DNA of 64,000 bases from Lachnospiraceae bacterium P6A3 (GCA_000702085.1 JNKP01000005.1:1-64000); one strand, 5' to 3'. Counted from the stretch's first letter, positions 34,578 to 44,095 are shown. Numbers and translations: made by a program. The notes: generated from the sequence alone by a model not told the origin.

Positions 34578-35371
34578 TGGTATACGAACTTCATTATTCC
34601 AAAACGAATACATATCTGATCAAGGGCAAGTCAGGAGTGCTTCTCTTTGATACGGGCTGGGCCGGATCGTTTCCTGAGTTTTGCAAAGCCATGGGAGAGA
34701 CGGGCATTGCGGTAAAGGATATCACCTATATCCTGATATCTCATTTTCATCCGGATCACATGGGCATAGCTCAGGAGATTGCAGATGAGGGTCCGATTAT
34801 TTTAGTTGCGGATGTGCAAAAAGACTTCATTCACAGTTGCGACGGAGTATTCGCCAAAGAAAACAAATATCACTTTATTCCCATCGATGATGTGAAAATA
34901 AAAACATTCCCTGTGGATAAATGTAGTGAAGTTCTAAAAGAGATGGGGATAAACGGGAAGATTTTTCATACTCCCGGACACAGCGACGACAGTATTTCTT
35001 TATTCCTTGATGACGGGTCTCTTTTTGTGGGTGATCTTAATCCCTTATATGAACTTGAGCTGCATAAGGGCACACAGATAGAAAAGAGCTGGAATAAGCT
35101 TCTTGCACATAAACCTAAACGGATTTACTACGGACATGCCAAGACCGCAGAGATAGATTCGGTTAATGATAATCCTGTATCCGACAAGGACATGTACGAA
35201 CTTGTTTCCAAGATCATGAAGATGACGGATAAGGGGATGGACGTAAACAGGATTGCCAAAAAGACCGGTGCGGATTACGAATTTATCCAAGATGTTTTAC
35301 GAATGTATCTGACTCATCAGAATGTAGGAGTGCAGGGAATCCTGGATAGGATAGAGATAAAGAATAAATAG
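34577..35371 (+). CDS. MBL-fold metallo-hydrolase
   Basis: A 264-residue metallo-beta-lactamase-fold protein. The zinc-binding signature is HFHPDHMG, with HTPGHSDDSISLFL and GDLNP later in the chain, and a final histidine in YYGHAKT. A C-terminal segment of about 60 residues looks like a helical or winged-helix domain (KTGADYEFIQDVLRMYL). Substrate is unknown; members include glyoxalase II-like and other hydrolases. The ATG overlaps the last base of the upstream gene. A bidirectional terminator follows. Confidence 0.85.
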   Translation: MVYELHYSKTNTYLIKGKSGVLLFDTGWAGSFPEFCKAMGETGIAVKDITYILISHFHPDHMGIAQEIADEGPIILVADVQKDFIHSCDGVFAKENKYHFIPIDDVKIKTFPVDKCSEVLKEMGINGKIFHTPGHSDDSISLFLDDGSLFVGDLNPLYELELHKGTQIEKSWNKLLAHKPKRIYYGHAKTAEIDSVNDNPVSDKDMYELVSKIMKMTDKGMDVNRIAKKTGADYEFIQDVLRMYLTHQNVGVQGILDRIEIKNK

Positions 35372-35408
35372 AAAAAACCTTCACAGAGATGCTCTGTGAA
35401 GGTTTTTT
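35372..35408. terminator. Bidirectional terminator between convergent genes
   Basis: A perfect 17-base stem aaaaaaccttcacagag/ctctgtgaaggtttttt with a three-base loop. A run of A on one side and T on the other lets it serve the MBL-fold gene on the plus strand and the lipoprotein gene on the minus strand. Confidence 0.93.
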
Positions 35409-35419
35409 GATTATGATGA

Positions 35420-37228
35420 TTATACGAATATGTATCTTATATCATCCTTGCCGCTGATGATTGTGGCCGGCCATTCGGCGTCTTTCTCAAGAGTCGAGAT
35501 GTATATAGTGTATAAAGGAGCACTTTCCGATACGGTTATTCCATAGGATATGATTTCTCCTCTTTCACAGGTATAGTCCGAATTTCCACAGTTGAAAAAT
35601 GTCATATCCTGCAGGGCTACTGCATATACATTATCAAGACCCGGATTATCATCTACATTCATCGGCATACAGAAATCCCATGTATCGTCGGAATGAGGAT
35701 TGACCATTATCATGGCTATTGCATCTTCTGGTGCATAGCTTATGAAATTATCCCAGGTGTAAGTACAGGGATGACGTCTGAAATCGGCAAGTGCATAGGT
35801 GGGAGCGTTGAGACATTCGGGTCTGTCTATGATGTCTTCGTATGTGTCATTGTAATCTTTTTTCCAATATTCAATCTGAATCTTGGTGCCGTCATCCGAG
35901 AAAGACAGTGAACTGATCTCGGCTCCGTCTACTGTATAAATCTCTCTTCCTTCATAGTCATATACCGTATCCATATATGAATAGAATGAATCCCACACAT
36001 GTTCATCATATAAGAAATTACAGCCGATTATGCGTTTTTCAAACCAGCCGGACCGCATGTTGAATATGGTATATTCTCCGGAATGAGGATTAATGTGTGA
36101 TGTGATGATAAGGATATCCCCGGTTACTTCACAGTCCACAATGGTATTTGCATCACTGTAGAGGTAATCGTGAATATCAAATTCGTAGCCGTTTATAGTG
36201 AATGAATCGAAATCAAAATCCACATCCTGTTCCAGAGAATATAATTCATATTCTCCGCAATATGCTTTTTCCACATCCCTGACGGCTTCGATATTTCCTT
36301 CCGAATCGGTATATACGGTGTAGATTGCCTCGGGATAGGGTCTGGTGAGTTCGGTTTCATGGATGACTCCGCTCAGATCGGCATCCGCGTTAAGCTTATA
36401 ATATGCGGCGCCCTGATAAGTGCTCTCATCAAAGACGGCACCCAGGTATTTGAAACCGGTGTATTCATACTCCGATTCAAAGTCTACATCTATTACTTTC
36501 TGAAGTACCAGGCCTTCACCCGTGAATTCCATTGCCCTGGCATAGAATCTGGCATTTCTTTCGGGCTTTTCAACACTTGTAACATCGTTATCACGTACGA
36601 AAACCCATTGCATCATATCCTCAAAATCATATTCATCCCTGTCGGGAGATCTGAAAATTTCATATGCAACGTTTGATCCGCCGTTTCCCAGTTCTTCAAA
36701 AAACATGTAATCACGTCCCGCACTTTGAGATATCATAAATCTTCCCTGTGAAGAATTCATCGCATAAGCGGAGTCATAACCGGAAAAATCTTTTTCAAAA
36801 TCAATGAGATATCCGTGAATGCCCGGAAGACGGTCTACCGGATCTTCGACAAAGCTGATGGTGCCCTTACAGCTTTTGTCCGTATCTGTCTGAGTAAAAT
36901 TACAGTCACCGTATTTATTAATCTCAAGTGTTCCGTATGGACTTCCTGTTCTTTGATCTACGATAGTCCATGTTCCGACTGCAAATTCAAGGATTGAATC
37001 GGATGAGTAATAATCCAGTTCGGAGATTCCGGTTTCATCAGGTGATTCCTCTGCAGGTTTCTCATCTTCATCATCTTTATCTTCGTCTTCCTCGTCATCT
37101 TCTTCATCTTCGTATTCATCCTGTTCCTGACGGGAGTTTTGACCGGAATTATTTCCGGCGCATCCGGATAATCCCGTGCAACCGAATACGGTAAGTGCAA
37201 GCAATATGGATATTAGTCTTTTTTTCAT
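35420..37228 (-). CDS. Large acidic lipoprotein, function unknown
   Basis: A secreted, lipid-anchored protein of 602 residues from ATG 37228. The ribosome site is aaaggag (plus strand 37234-37240). The signal peptide ends at a lipobox LSGC with Cys23, followed by a very acidic linker (about residues 38-70; DE repeats with KPAEES). The rest is rich in Tyr, Asp and beta-type sequence and shows no domain I recognise. It is the only long gene on the minus strand here. It may be a cell-surface binding or sensor protein, but this is only inference from localisation. Confidence 0.8.
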   Translation of the reverse strand: MKKRLISILLALTVFGCTGLSGCAGNNSGQNSRQEQDEYEDEEDDEEDEDKDDEDEKPAEESPDETGISELDYYSSDSILEFAVGTWTIVDQRTGSPYGTLEINKYGDCNFTQTDTDKSCKGTISFVEDPVDRLPGIHGYLIDFEKDFSGYDSAYAMNSSQGRFMISQSAGRDYMFFEELGNGGSNVAYEIFRSPDRDEYDFEDMMQWVFVRDNDVTSVEKPERNARFYARAMEFTGEGLVLQKVIDVDFESEYEYTGFKYLGAVFDESTYQGAAYYKLNADADLSGVIHETELTRPYPEAIYTVYTDSEGNIEAVRDVEKAYCGEYELYSLEQDVDFDFDSFTINGYEFDIHDYLYSDANTIVDCEVTGDILIITSHINPHSGEYTIFNMRSGWFEKRIIGCNFLYDEHVWDSFYSYMDTVYDYEGREIYTVDGAEISSLSFSDDGTKIQIEYWKKDYNDTYEDIIDRPECLNAPTYALADFRRHPCTYTWDNFISYAPEDAIAMIMVNPHSDDTWDFCMPMNVDDNPGLDNVYAVALQDMTFFNCGNSDYTCERGEIISYGITVSESAPLYTIYISTLEKDAEWPATIISGKDDIRYIFV

Positions 37229-37372
37229 GACCACTCCTTTATAATACTGATTATAATAATGTTCATTTTACCACTATAAGTGAGATGAATAAATGTCGCT
37301 GTTCGGGGTATCATTCGAAGCACGGATTCGATAAAATGTATCTATCAATGTTTTAAGAGGAGGAAACGAAAA

Positions 37373-37717
37373 ATGCCTTTTATTAATTCAAAAGTAACGG
37401 TTAAGATCTCGGAAGAGCAGGAAAAGGAACTTAAGTCCAGACTCGGACAGGCCATTGCAATGGTTCCCGGGAAGAGCGAAAGCTGGCTCATGACCGGATT
37501 CGAAGACGGATATCACCTTTATTTCAGGGGAGATAACAGCGAGCCCATAGCATTTGTTGAAGTAAGCGTATTCGGAAGCTCCGATAAGAATGCTTTTTCT
37601 AAACTTACCGGTGAGATCTGCAAGATATTCGGAGAGGTTCTGGGAATCGCAGCAGATCATATATATGTAAAATACTCCGCCACTACCGACTGGGGATGGA
37701 ACGGAAGTAATTTCTGA
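37373..37717 (+). CDS. MIF/tautomerase-family protein
   Basis: A 114-residue protein of the tautomerase superfamily, most like macrophage migration inhibitory factor (MIF) and D-dopachrome tautomerase. The catalytic Pro2, which becomes N-terminal after Met removal, is present (MPFINSKV). The mid-region FVEVSVFGSSDK and the C-terminal NGSNF fit the MIF pattern, as in the WxWNGSTF ending of animal MIF. A strong aagaggaggaaac ribosome site precedes it. Its enzymatic role in a gut-type bacterium is unknown; it is soluble and has no signal peptide. It is followed 9 bases later by sfsA. Confidence 0.85.
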   Translation: MPFINSKVTVKISEEQEKELKSRLGQAIAMVPGKSESWLMTGFEDGYHLYFRGDNSEPIAFVEVSVFGSSDKNAFSKLTGEICKIFGEVLGIAADHIYVKYSATTDWGWNGSNF

Positions 37718-37726
37718 TATCAGGGT

Positions 37727-38377
37727 ATGAGATATGATAACATCACTAAAGCTGTATTCATAAACAGACCGAACCGTTTTATCGCAAATGTGGAGATAGA
37801 AGGTCATAAGGAAACGGTCCATGTTAAGAATACGGGCAGATGCAAAGAACTCCTTATTCCCGGATGTGAAGTGTGGCTCACCGCTCCGGACAGCCCCGGC
37901 AGAAAGACCAAGTACGATATTGTTGCGGTGAGGAAGAGTACCGGTATTCTTTTCAACATAGATTCTCAGGCACCCAATAAGGTGGTAAAAGAGTGGCTGG
38001 AAGGTCAGGATTATGACACCGTAATCCCCGAATATACCTACGGAGCATCCAGAATTGATTTCTATATGGAAAAGGGATCCGAAAAGTACCTGATGGAGGT
38101 TAAGGGCTGTACTTTGGAAAGAGACGGGATAGGGTATTTTCCCGATGCACCCACCGAAAGAGGCATTAAGCATATTCATGAACTTATCGGTGCAAAAAAG
38201 GACGGTTACAATGCCATTCTTGCCTTCGTGATCCAGATGGATGGGGTAAGTGAAGTCAGGGCCAATGTGGAAACACATCCCGAATTTGGAACTGCTCTGG
38301 ATGAGGCTGTAAAAGCAGGCGTTGAGGTGAAGTTCCTGAAATGCCACGTAGAGCCTGATCTTTTGACGATTCTATGA
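37727..38377 (+). CDS. sfsA: DNA/RNA nuclease SfsA
   Basis: SfsA-family protein of 216 residues. The family opening AVFINRPNRFIANVEIEG leads into VHVKNTGRCKELLIPG, which resembles an OB fold, and the PD-(D/E)XK-like core RIDFYMEKG...YLMEVKGCTL follows. It was first named for sugar fermentation stimulation in E. coli, and later shown to be a DNA-binding nuclease. The gene is in one unit with the MIF-like gene, with no clear functional link. Confidence 0.93.
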   Translation: MRYDNITKAVFINRPNRFIANVEIEGHKETVHVKNTGRCKELLIPGCEVWLTAPDSPGRKTKYDIVAVRKSTGILFNIDSQAPNKVVKEWLEGQDYDTVIPEYTYGASRIDFYMEKGSEKYLMEVKGCTLERDGIGYFPDAPTERGIKHIHELIGAKKDGYNAILAFVIQMDGVSEVRANVETHPEFGTALDEAVKAGVEVKFLKCHVEPDLLTIL

Positions 38378-38483
38378 TTTGTAGAGTAATTTTGAATGCA
38401 TTCTGCTCAGCGTAGGTGGCTCTACGATATAGCTCTTGGTACGCTTTATCCGTAACCAATGTTGCGGACAGGAGGACATATAT

Positions 38484-39221
38484 ATGAATCAGGAGTCGAC
38501 GGGAAGATTTATTGCACAGCTTCGTAAAGAGAAAAATCTTACTCAGAAGGAACTTGCCGACAAGCTGGGGATAAGCGATAAAACCGTATCTAAGTGGGAA
38601 ACCGGAAATGGGATGCCCGATGTATCTCTGCTTCAGCCTCTGTGCAAAGAATTATCCGTTAATCTGAATGAACTTCTGTCCGGAGAAAGACTCTCGGAAG
38701 AGAGCTATAGCGGAAAGGCGGAAGAAAACATGATGAATCTGGCTAAAGATGCTCAGGAAGGTAGAAATAATAAGAGAAAAGTAGGCATTATCGGAGCGAT
38801 ATGCGGTATTCTGGTATTTTTATTGTTTATAGAATTCGCGATCATTTCATCCGGTGGTGTGAGCGGAATGTGGTCGTTCATTGATTTTCCTACTTTAATA
38901 ATCATTACAGGCGTGCTGGTGGGAATGGAACTGATAGCAGGCAGATTCGGAAGGATTATTAAAGCACTGGGAGCAGCACTGAAGACCGGAATTTCGATTG
39001 AACCTACAATTAGGGAGATTTATCTTCAGGATCTTAAATTTGCCATAAGATCTGCCATTATTTCATCGCTGTTTTCGGCACTTATAGGACTGGTGACTTT
39101 GCTGACAAGATTTTCGGATCCGTCCACCATTGGACCCAGTATAGCCGTAATGCTGATAAGTGCTTTCTACGGACTTATCATAGTAGCATTTATATATGCT
39201 GTCAGGGAAAGACTTAAATAG
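38484..39221 (+). CDS. HTH transcriptional regulator with membrane domain
   Basis: A 245-residue protein. Residues 1-70 form an XRE-type HTH (QLRKEKNLTQKELADKLGISDKTVSKWE). A short linker follows, then about four hydrophobic helices (residues about 95-240) place the rest in the membrane. The architecture is common in Lachnospiraceae. It would bind DNA at the inner face of the membrane, and its signal is unknown. ATG 38484 has ggagga at the right spacing; an upstream in-frame ATG at 38436 has none. Confidence 0.8.
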   Translation: MNQESTGRFIAQLRKEKNLTQKELADKLGISDKTVSKWETGNGMPDVSLLQPLCKELSVNLNELLSGERLSEESYSGKAEENMMNLAKDAQEGRNNKRKVGIIGAICGILVFLLFIEFAIISSGGVSGMWSFIDFPTLIIITGVLVGMELIAGRFGRIIKALGAALKTGISIEPTIREIYLQDLKFAIRSAIISSLFSALIGLVTLLTRFSDPSTIGPSIAVMLISAFYGLIIVAFIYAVRERLK

Positions 39222-39244
39222 AATATAAAAAGGTGATGGTAGCG

Positions 39245-39766
39245 ATGCTGATCAGAAGTGTTAAGTTAGAGGATGCCGAAAGGCTTTTGGAAATATATTC
39301 GTATTATGTGGAAAATACGGCGATTTCTTTTGAATATGTGACTCCGACAGTGGAGGAATTCAGGGAACGTATCGTTACGATCACCAAGAAATATCCTTAT
39401 ATAGTCCTGGAAGAAGAAGGAGTGATCAAAGGATATGCGTATGCCGGTGTCTTCAAAGGAAGAGCGGCTTATGATCACTGCTGTGAGGTGACCATATATC
39501 TGAACCGTGAATCTAAGGGTAGCGGTTACGGAAGAGCTTTGTACGAGGCTCTTGAGAATGCTCTGAAAGAGATTGGGATTAAAAATCTGTACGCCTGCAT
39601 AGCCGACCCTGATCCCGAAGATGAATATTTATCTAAGAATAGTGAACTTTTTCACTCTCACATGGGTTATACCACAGTGGGTGAATTTCATAAGTGCGGA
39701 TATAAGTTCGGACGCTGGTATAACATGATCTGGATGGAGAAGATGATAGGCGAGCACATGTCTTGA
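39245..39766 (+). CDS. GNAT N-acetyltransferase (phosphinothricin acetyltransferase-like)
   Basis: A 173-residue acetyltransferase. The opening MLIRSVKLEDAERLLEIY and the later SYYVENTAISFEY block match the phosphinothricin/methionine sulfoximine acetyltransferase group. The CoA-binding loop is in YLNRESKGSGYGRALYEALE. The C-terminal motif GEFHKCGYKFGRWYNMIWMEK is also typical of that group. ATG 39245 is preferred over GTG 39233 and ATG 39236, since aaaagg lies at a useful distance. The native substrate is unknown. A terminator follows. Confidence 0.85.
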   Translation: MLIRSVKLEDAERLLEIYSYYVENTAISFEYVTPTVEEFRERIVTITKKYPYIVLEEEGVIKGYAYAGVFKGRAAYDHCCEVTIYLNRESKGSGYGRALYEALENALKEIGIKNLYACIADPDPEDEYLSKNSELFHSHMGYTTVGEFHKCGYKFGRWYNMIWMEKMIGEHMS

Positions 39767-39801
39767 AATAGGCGTGTTATTGATTTGAGGGCACACCGAG
39801 T

Positions 39802-39840
39802 AAAAAACAGGGTTTCCGATTGCCGAAAACCCTGTTTTTT
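39802..39840. terminator. Bidirectional terminator after the acetyltransferase gene
   Basis: A long stem aaaaaacagggttt/aaaccctgtttttt with a 12-base loop serves the plus-strand acetyltransferase gene. Because it is A-rich on one side and T-rich on the other, it also serves the tRNA-Pro gene on the minus strand. Confidence 0.88.
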
Positions 39841-39855
39841 AGTCGTGCGAGATAG

Positions 39856-39929
<74 letters not shown>

Positions 39930-40065
39930 TAAATAATTTTTTAACAATAATAAGTGTTGAAGTTAAGCCGTTTTAATGGGAAAATAGGCATATATGGTGT
40001 ATTCAAAACGACTTTTAGAATCATACACTTTTTAAAAATATGTGTCAATCACAGGGAGAATGCTT

Positions 40066-42201
40066 ATGGCAGCTAAAAAAGTAAAGCACATGACCGTTAA
40101 GGAGATCAAAGAGATAGTCTCCAAGCTTACTCTTAAGGAGAAGGCTTATCTTACCACCGGAGTAGGAAGCTGGGAGACCGCTGCGTTTCCCAAGAAAGGT
40201 GTTCCCAAGGAGTGGATGTGCGACGGCCCTCACGGACTCAGAAAGCAGATCAATGATATTCATGCATCGATCAACGATTCCATCGAGGCTGTAAGCTTCC
40301 CTGCAGAGTGCGCAATTGCTGCAAGCTGGGACAGAGAACTTATTTATGAAGCAGCTAAAACTCTCGGAAACGAAGCTCAGGCAAATGACGTACAGATGGT
40401 TCTCGGACCCGGCGTCAACATGAAGAGAAGCCCCCTTTGCGGAAGAAATTTCGAGTATCTGTCAGAGGATCCTTATCTTGCGGGTGAACTCGGAGCCGCA
40501 TATGTAAACGGACTTCAGAGCACCGGCGTATCAGCCTGCGTAAAGCACTTCCTTGCAAACTCACAGGAAACCGACCGCTTCACCTCATCCAGCGAAATGG
40601 ACGAGACCACGGAGCGTCAGATCTACCTTCCCGCTTTTGAGACCGTTGTTAAGAAGGCTCATCCTCAGTCAATCATGGCCGCTTATAACAAGGTTAACGG
40701 CACATACATGACCGAGAATAAGAAATATTTAACCGATATCCTCAGAAAAGAATGGGGATTCGACGGAATGGTGGTAAGTGACTGGGGTGCAACCCATAAC
40801 AGACCCGGTGCCATTGAAGCGGGCTGCGATCTTACCATGTGGCAGCAGCATGAGACCGACAAGGATATCATCAAGGCTGTTAAGAGCGGAAAGCTTTCCG
40901 AAGAAAAGCTGGATGAGGCTTGCGTAAATATCCTTAAGCATGTGTTCAAGACTCTGGAAAAGCATAAGAGCAATGTTACCGCAGATCTTGAGAAGGATCA
41001 CGAGGTGGCAAGAAAGCTCTTCGAAAGCTCCATCGTACTTCTCAAAAATGACGGAAACATTCTTCCCATCAGTAAAAAGAAAAATGTTCTCCTACTTGGA
41101 GACTTTGCAAAGAATCCCAGATATCAGGGCGGCGGAAGCTCTCACGTAACCACCAGCAGAGCGACCAGCGTGGTTGAAGCATCCAAGGATATGACAAATG
41201 TGTCATACAAGAAGGGCTACGGTCCCGGACCCAAGGCTCCCACCCTTACCGATCCCGAGTTCTGGAAATTCCGTATTTCAGCATCGGATTACAAGCCTGA
41301 CAAGAAACTTATCGATGAAGCCGTCAAGGCTGCGAAGAAAGCTGACGTATGTGTCATCTTCGCAGGGCTTCCTGAGGCTCTTGAGTCCGAAGGAGCAGAC
41401 CGCGTTGATATGAGAATGCCCGATTCTCACAACGCACTTATCGAAGCTGTCGCTAAGGTTAATAAGAATGTCGTTGTAGTGCTTCAGAACGGTGCTCCCG
41501 TTGAAATGCCCTGGATCGATGATGTAAAGGGTATTCTTGAGACCTATCTCGGCGGAGAAGCAAGCGGAGAGGCTGTAAGAGATGTTCTTTTCGGAGATGT
41601 TAACCCTTCCGGAAGACTTCCCGAGACCTTCCCTTTCATCGTTGAGGACAATCCTTCATATCTGTTCTATTTAGGATGTGATGATGTGGTTAAGTACAGC
41701 GAAGGCGAATTCATCGGATACAGATATTACACCACCAAGATGATGCCCGTTCTCTTCCCCTTCGGATTCGGACTTTCCTATACCAAGTTTGATTATTCCG
41801 ATTTTAAGATCGATGCCAAGGGATTTATCGGTGATGAGAAGTCCGGCGGAATCTCCGTGTCCGTCAAGGTTACAAATACCGGCAGAAAAGCGGGACGAGA
41901 GGTCGTTCAGCTCTATGTCGGAGTTAACAAGTGCGCTCTTAAGAGACCTGTAAGAGAACTTAAGGGATTTGCCAAGACAAAGCTCCTTAAACCCGGTGAG
42001 AGCGAGATCGTGACCTTTGAGCTTGATTCAAGAGCTTTCGCTCACTGGAATGAAGAGGCTAAGGCTTACGTGCACTACACCGGCGAATATGAGATCCAGA
42101 TTGCCAAGGATGCCGAGAATATCGTATTTGCCGCACCCGTAGATATTGAGGGAGCATATCCCCGTAAGAGCGTAAGCAACAATAATCCCGAGATCAATTG
42201 A
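40066..42201 (+). CDS. Glycoside hydrolase family 3 (beta-glucosidase-type)
   Basis: A GH3 enzyme of 711 residues that removes terminal beta-linked sugars. The catalytic nucleophile aspartate is in MVVSDWGATHNRPGAIEAG, and CVKHFLANSQETDR and RSPLCGRNFEYLSEDP are typical. A (alpha/beta)6-type second domain and a C-terminal fibronectin III-like domain (YTKFDYSDFKID...VSVKVTNTGRKAGREVVQLYVG) follow. There is no signal peptide, so it acts in the cytoplasm on imported oligosaccharides. ATG 40066 follows agggaga; further upstream in-frame ATGs exist at 40042 and 40060. The next gene, 4 bases after its stop, encodes a sugar-sensing GGDEF protein. Confidence 0.93.
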   Translation: MAAKKVKHMTVKEIKEIVSKLTLKEKAYLTTGVGSWETAAFPKKGVPKEWMCDGPHGLRKQINDIHASINDSIEAVSFPAECAIAASWDRELIYEAAKTLGNEAQANDVQMVLGPGVNMKRSPLCGRNFEYLSEDPYLAGELGAAYVNGLQSTGVSACVKHFLANSQETDRFTSSSEMDETTERQIYLPAFETVVKKAHPQSIMAAYNKVNGTYMTENKKYLTDILRKEWGFDGMVVSDWGATHNRPGAIEAGCDLTMWQQHETDKDIIKAVKSGKLSEEKLDEACVNILKHVFKTLEKHKSNVTADLEKDHEVARKLFESSIVLLKNDGNILPISKKKNVLLLGDFAKNPRYQGGGSSHVTTSRATSVVEASKDMTNVSYKKGYGPGPKAPTLTDPEFWKFRISASDYKPDKKLIDEAVKAAKKADVCVIFAGLPEALESEGADRVDMRMPDSHNALIEAVAKVNKNVVVVLQNGAPVEMPWIDDVKGILETYLGGEASGEAVRDVLFGDVNPSGRLPETFPFIVEDNPSYLFYLGCDDVVKYSEGEFIGYRYYTTKMMPVLFPFGFGLSYTKFDYSDFKIDAKGFIGDEKSGGISVSVKVTNTGRKAGREVVQLYVGVNKCALKRPVRELKGFAKTKLLKPGESEIVTFELDSRAFAHWNEEAKAYVHYTGEYEIQIAKDAENIVFAAPVDIEGAYPRKSVSNNNPEIN

Positions 42202-42205
42202 TAAA

Positions 42206-44095
42206 ATGAAGAAAAGAAAGAGACTGGCGCTGTTCGGAAGCAGCCTTTCCAGCAGATACAGAAGAATACTGAGCAGAGCTTTTTCCATTGCTGCCGATGA
42301 ACTGGATATAGATCTGGTCATTTTCAATGCCTACGGAAAGCTCCGCAGCATTAATACCGTGGAACCGGATAACGAATCCGGTCTGATTGACTATGTGGAT
42401 CTGGATCAGTTTGACGGTATTGTTTTCGATGGGGAAGGCTATCTGGTTAACGGTTTGACCGATAAGGTTGAGCGGAAACTTCATGCTGCCAAAATCCCTG
42501 TTGTTTCGATCAGCAGCCATATCGACGGATTCTACAATATAGAGTTCGATGACGAGGGCGGCCTCAGGCAGATGGTCGAGCACTTTATTGATCACCACCA
42601 CTTTACAAAGATAGGTTTTATGTCGGGATATCTGACTCATCCGGATGCAATAAAGAGATTTGAAGAGTTCCGCATGGTTATGAGAGAACATGGTCTCCCC
42701 GAAGACGGAGTGGGAATGTTTGAGGGTGACTTCTGGTATAACAAGGGAACGGAAGCTGCAAGGTTTTTTATGTCTCTTCCCGAGCGTCCCGAAGCCATTG
42801 TCTGTGCAAACGACTATATGGCCATATCGCTCTGTGATGCTCTCAGAAAGCTTGGAATAAGGGTTCCCCAGGATATTGCCGTCTCGGGATATGACGGAAC
42901 CCCCGAGGGTAAGGATTTCCTTCCGCATCTGTCGTCCGTCACCAGGGAGCAGCTTGAGATAGCCCGCAAATCCCTTAAACTTCTTATACATCTGTCGGAA
43001 GGCGGAGATGCGAAGGATATGGATCTTACGATAAGACCCAAGCCTTTCTTCAGCCAGTCCTGCGGATGTGAGCCCCTTGAGTATCAGCATGTTTTCGAAA
43101 GCTTTGACCGCGTACAGGATGAGATGAGAAAGTTCAACGAAGGCCTTTACGAGTCGGAATCCGCCATGGTCAAGCTTAATAAGGCTGAGAGTGTGCGCGC
43201 AATGGAAACCATTTTTGCCGAAGATTCGGTCAATTTCGGTGATTATTCGGCGTTTTTCATGATGGTTCATACGGACTCTGCCGGAAGACCGTCCTATGAC
43301 AGTGAGTTCACCATGCCGTCCGGAAGGTATATCCCCGTAATGTGGATAGACAAAAAAGGTGAATATAAGGGAAGCCCGCGCACTCTGACCAGTTCAAACA
43401 TTATTCCCGAATCAAATTCCGACAGATCCCATGTCTATTATGTCATGACGGTTCATTATGCCGAGATTATATTCGGATATGCCGCTTTGGAGCTTACGGG
43501 AAGAGATATTTTCAACGAATTCTACAATGTATGGCTCCATACCATGGGGCTTTCACTTGATACCCTCAAAAAGATCGATCATATCGAAAAGCTTATAGGA
43601 AGACTTGAAGGATTGAGCGTTACCGATGAGCTTACCGGACTTTTAAACAGACGAGGTTTTGAAGACAGGACCCGTGATATCATTGCCGGATTCAAGGAGA
43701 CTAAGACCATCTGCTCGATGGTAATAGATATGGACGGTCTTAAGCTTATCAATGACAAATTCGGTCATTACGAAGGCGACAGAGCAATCAGAGCGCTTGC
43801 TGACTGCATTAAGAAGTGCAGCGATTTCGGCGAGATAGCGGGAAGAACCGGCGGAGACGAGTTCTATATATTTGCATCCGACTATTCCGAAGCCCGTATA
43901 AACAGATTTGTCGACCGTATGAATGACTTCGTTGCAAAATACAACGAGACAAATAAGCTGGATTATAAGCTTGATTTCAGTATCGGAACCTACCTGACCG
44001 AAGCTGATTCTTTTGGCAGGATTGAGGAATATTTAAAGGTCAGCGATGCCAGAATGTATGAGCAGAAAATGTCCAAACCGGGCAGGAGAAAATAG
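42206..44095 (+). CDS. LacI-type sugar-binding domain fused to GGDEF (diguanylate cyclase)
   Basis: A 629-residue soluble protein. Residues 1 to about 270 are a LacI/GalR-type ligand-binding fold without the DNA-binding HTH (KRKRLALFGSSLSS at the start; PEAIVCANDYMAISLCDAL and AVSGYDGTPEG). A middle sensor-like or linker region runs to about 440. The C-terminal GGDEF domain (about 455-625) contains DELTGLLNRRGFEDR and the intact active-site GGDEF at residues 549-553. No membrane helix or signal peptide is seen, so sugar binding would control c-di-GMP synthesis inside the cell. It starts 4 bases after the GH3 gene and probably forms an operon with it. Confidence 0.9.
   Translation: MKKRKRLALFGSSLSSRYRRILSRAFSIAADELDIDLVIFNAYGKLRSINTVEPDNESGLIDYVDLDQFDGIVFDGEGYLVNGLTDKVERKLHAAKIPVVSISSHIDGFYNIEFDDEGGLRQMVEHFIDHHHFTKIGFMSGYLTHPDAIKRFEEFRMVMREHGLPEDGVGMFEGDFWYNKGTEAARFFMSLPERPEAIVCANDYMAISLCDALRKLGIRVPQDIAVSGYDGTPEGKDFLPHLSSVTREQLEIARKSLKLLIHLSEGGDAKDMDLTIRPKPFFSQSCGCEPLEYQHVFESFDRVQDEMRKFNEGLYESESAMVKLNKAESVRAMETIFAEDSVNFGDYSAFFMMVHTDSAGRPSYDSEFTMPSGRYIPVMWIDKKGEYKGSPRTLTSSNIIPESNSDRSHVYYVMTVHYAEIIFGYAALELTGRDIFNEFYNVWLHTMGLSLDTLKKIDHIEKLIGRLEGLSVTDELTGLLNRRGFEDRTRDIIAGFKETKTICSMVIDMDGLKLINDKFGHYEGDRAIRALADCIKKCSDFGEIAGRTGGDEFYIFASDYSEARINRFVDRMNDFVAKYNETNKLDYKLDFSIGTYLTEADSFGRIEEYLKVSDARMYEQKMSKPGRRK

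Noticed and set aside
37388-38347. Minus-strand open frame of 319 codons opposite the MIF-like gene and sfsA
   Set aside because: Both plus-strand genes are clearly recognised; the antisense frame has no supporting feature.
39997-40028. Imperfect inverted repeat gtgtat...atacac upstream of the GH3 gene, considered as a LacI-type operator
   Set aside because: Arms are only about six bases with a gap and the spacing is wide; no nearby regulator with an HTH supports it.
42194-43270. Long minus-strand open frame of 358 codons opposite the sugar-binding/GGDEF gene
   Set aside because: The plus-strand frame encodes clear domains and has normal codon use; the antisense frame has no recognisable motif and no ribosome site.
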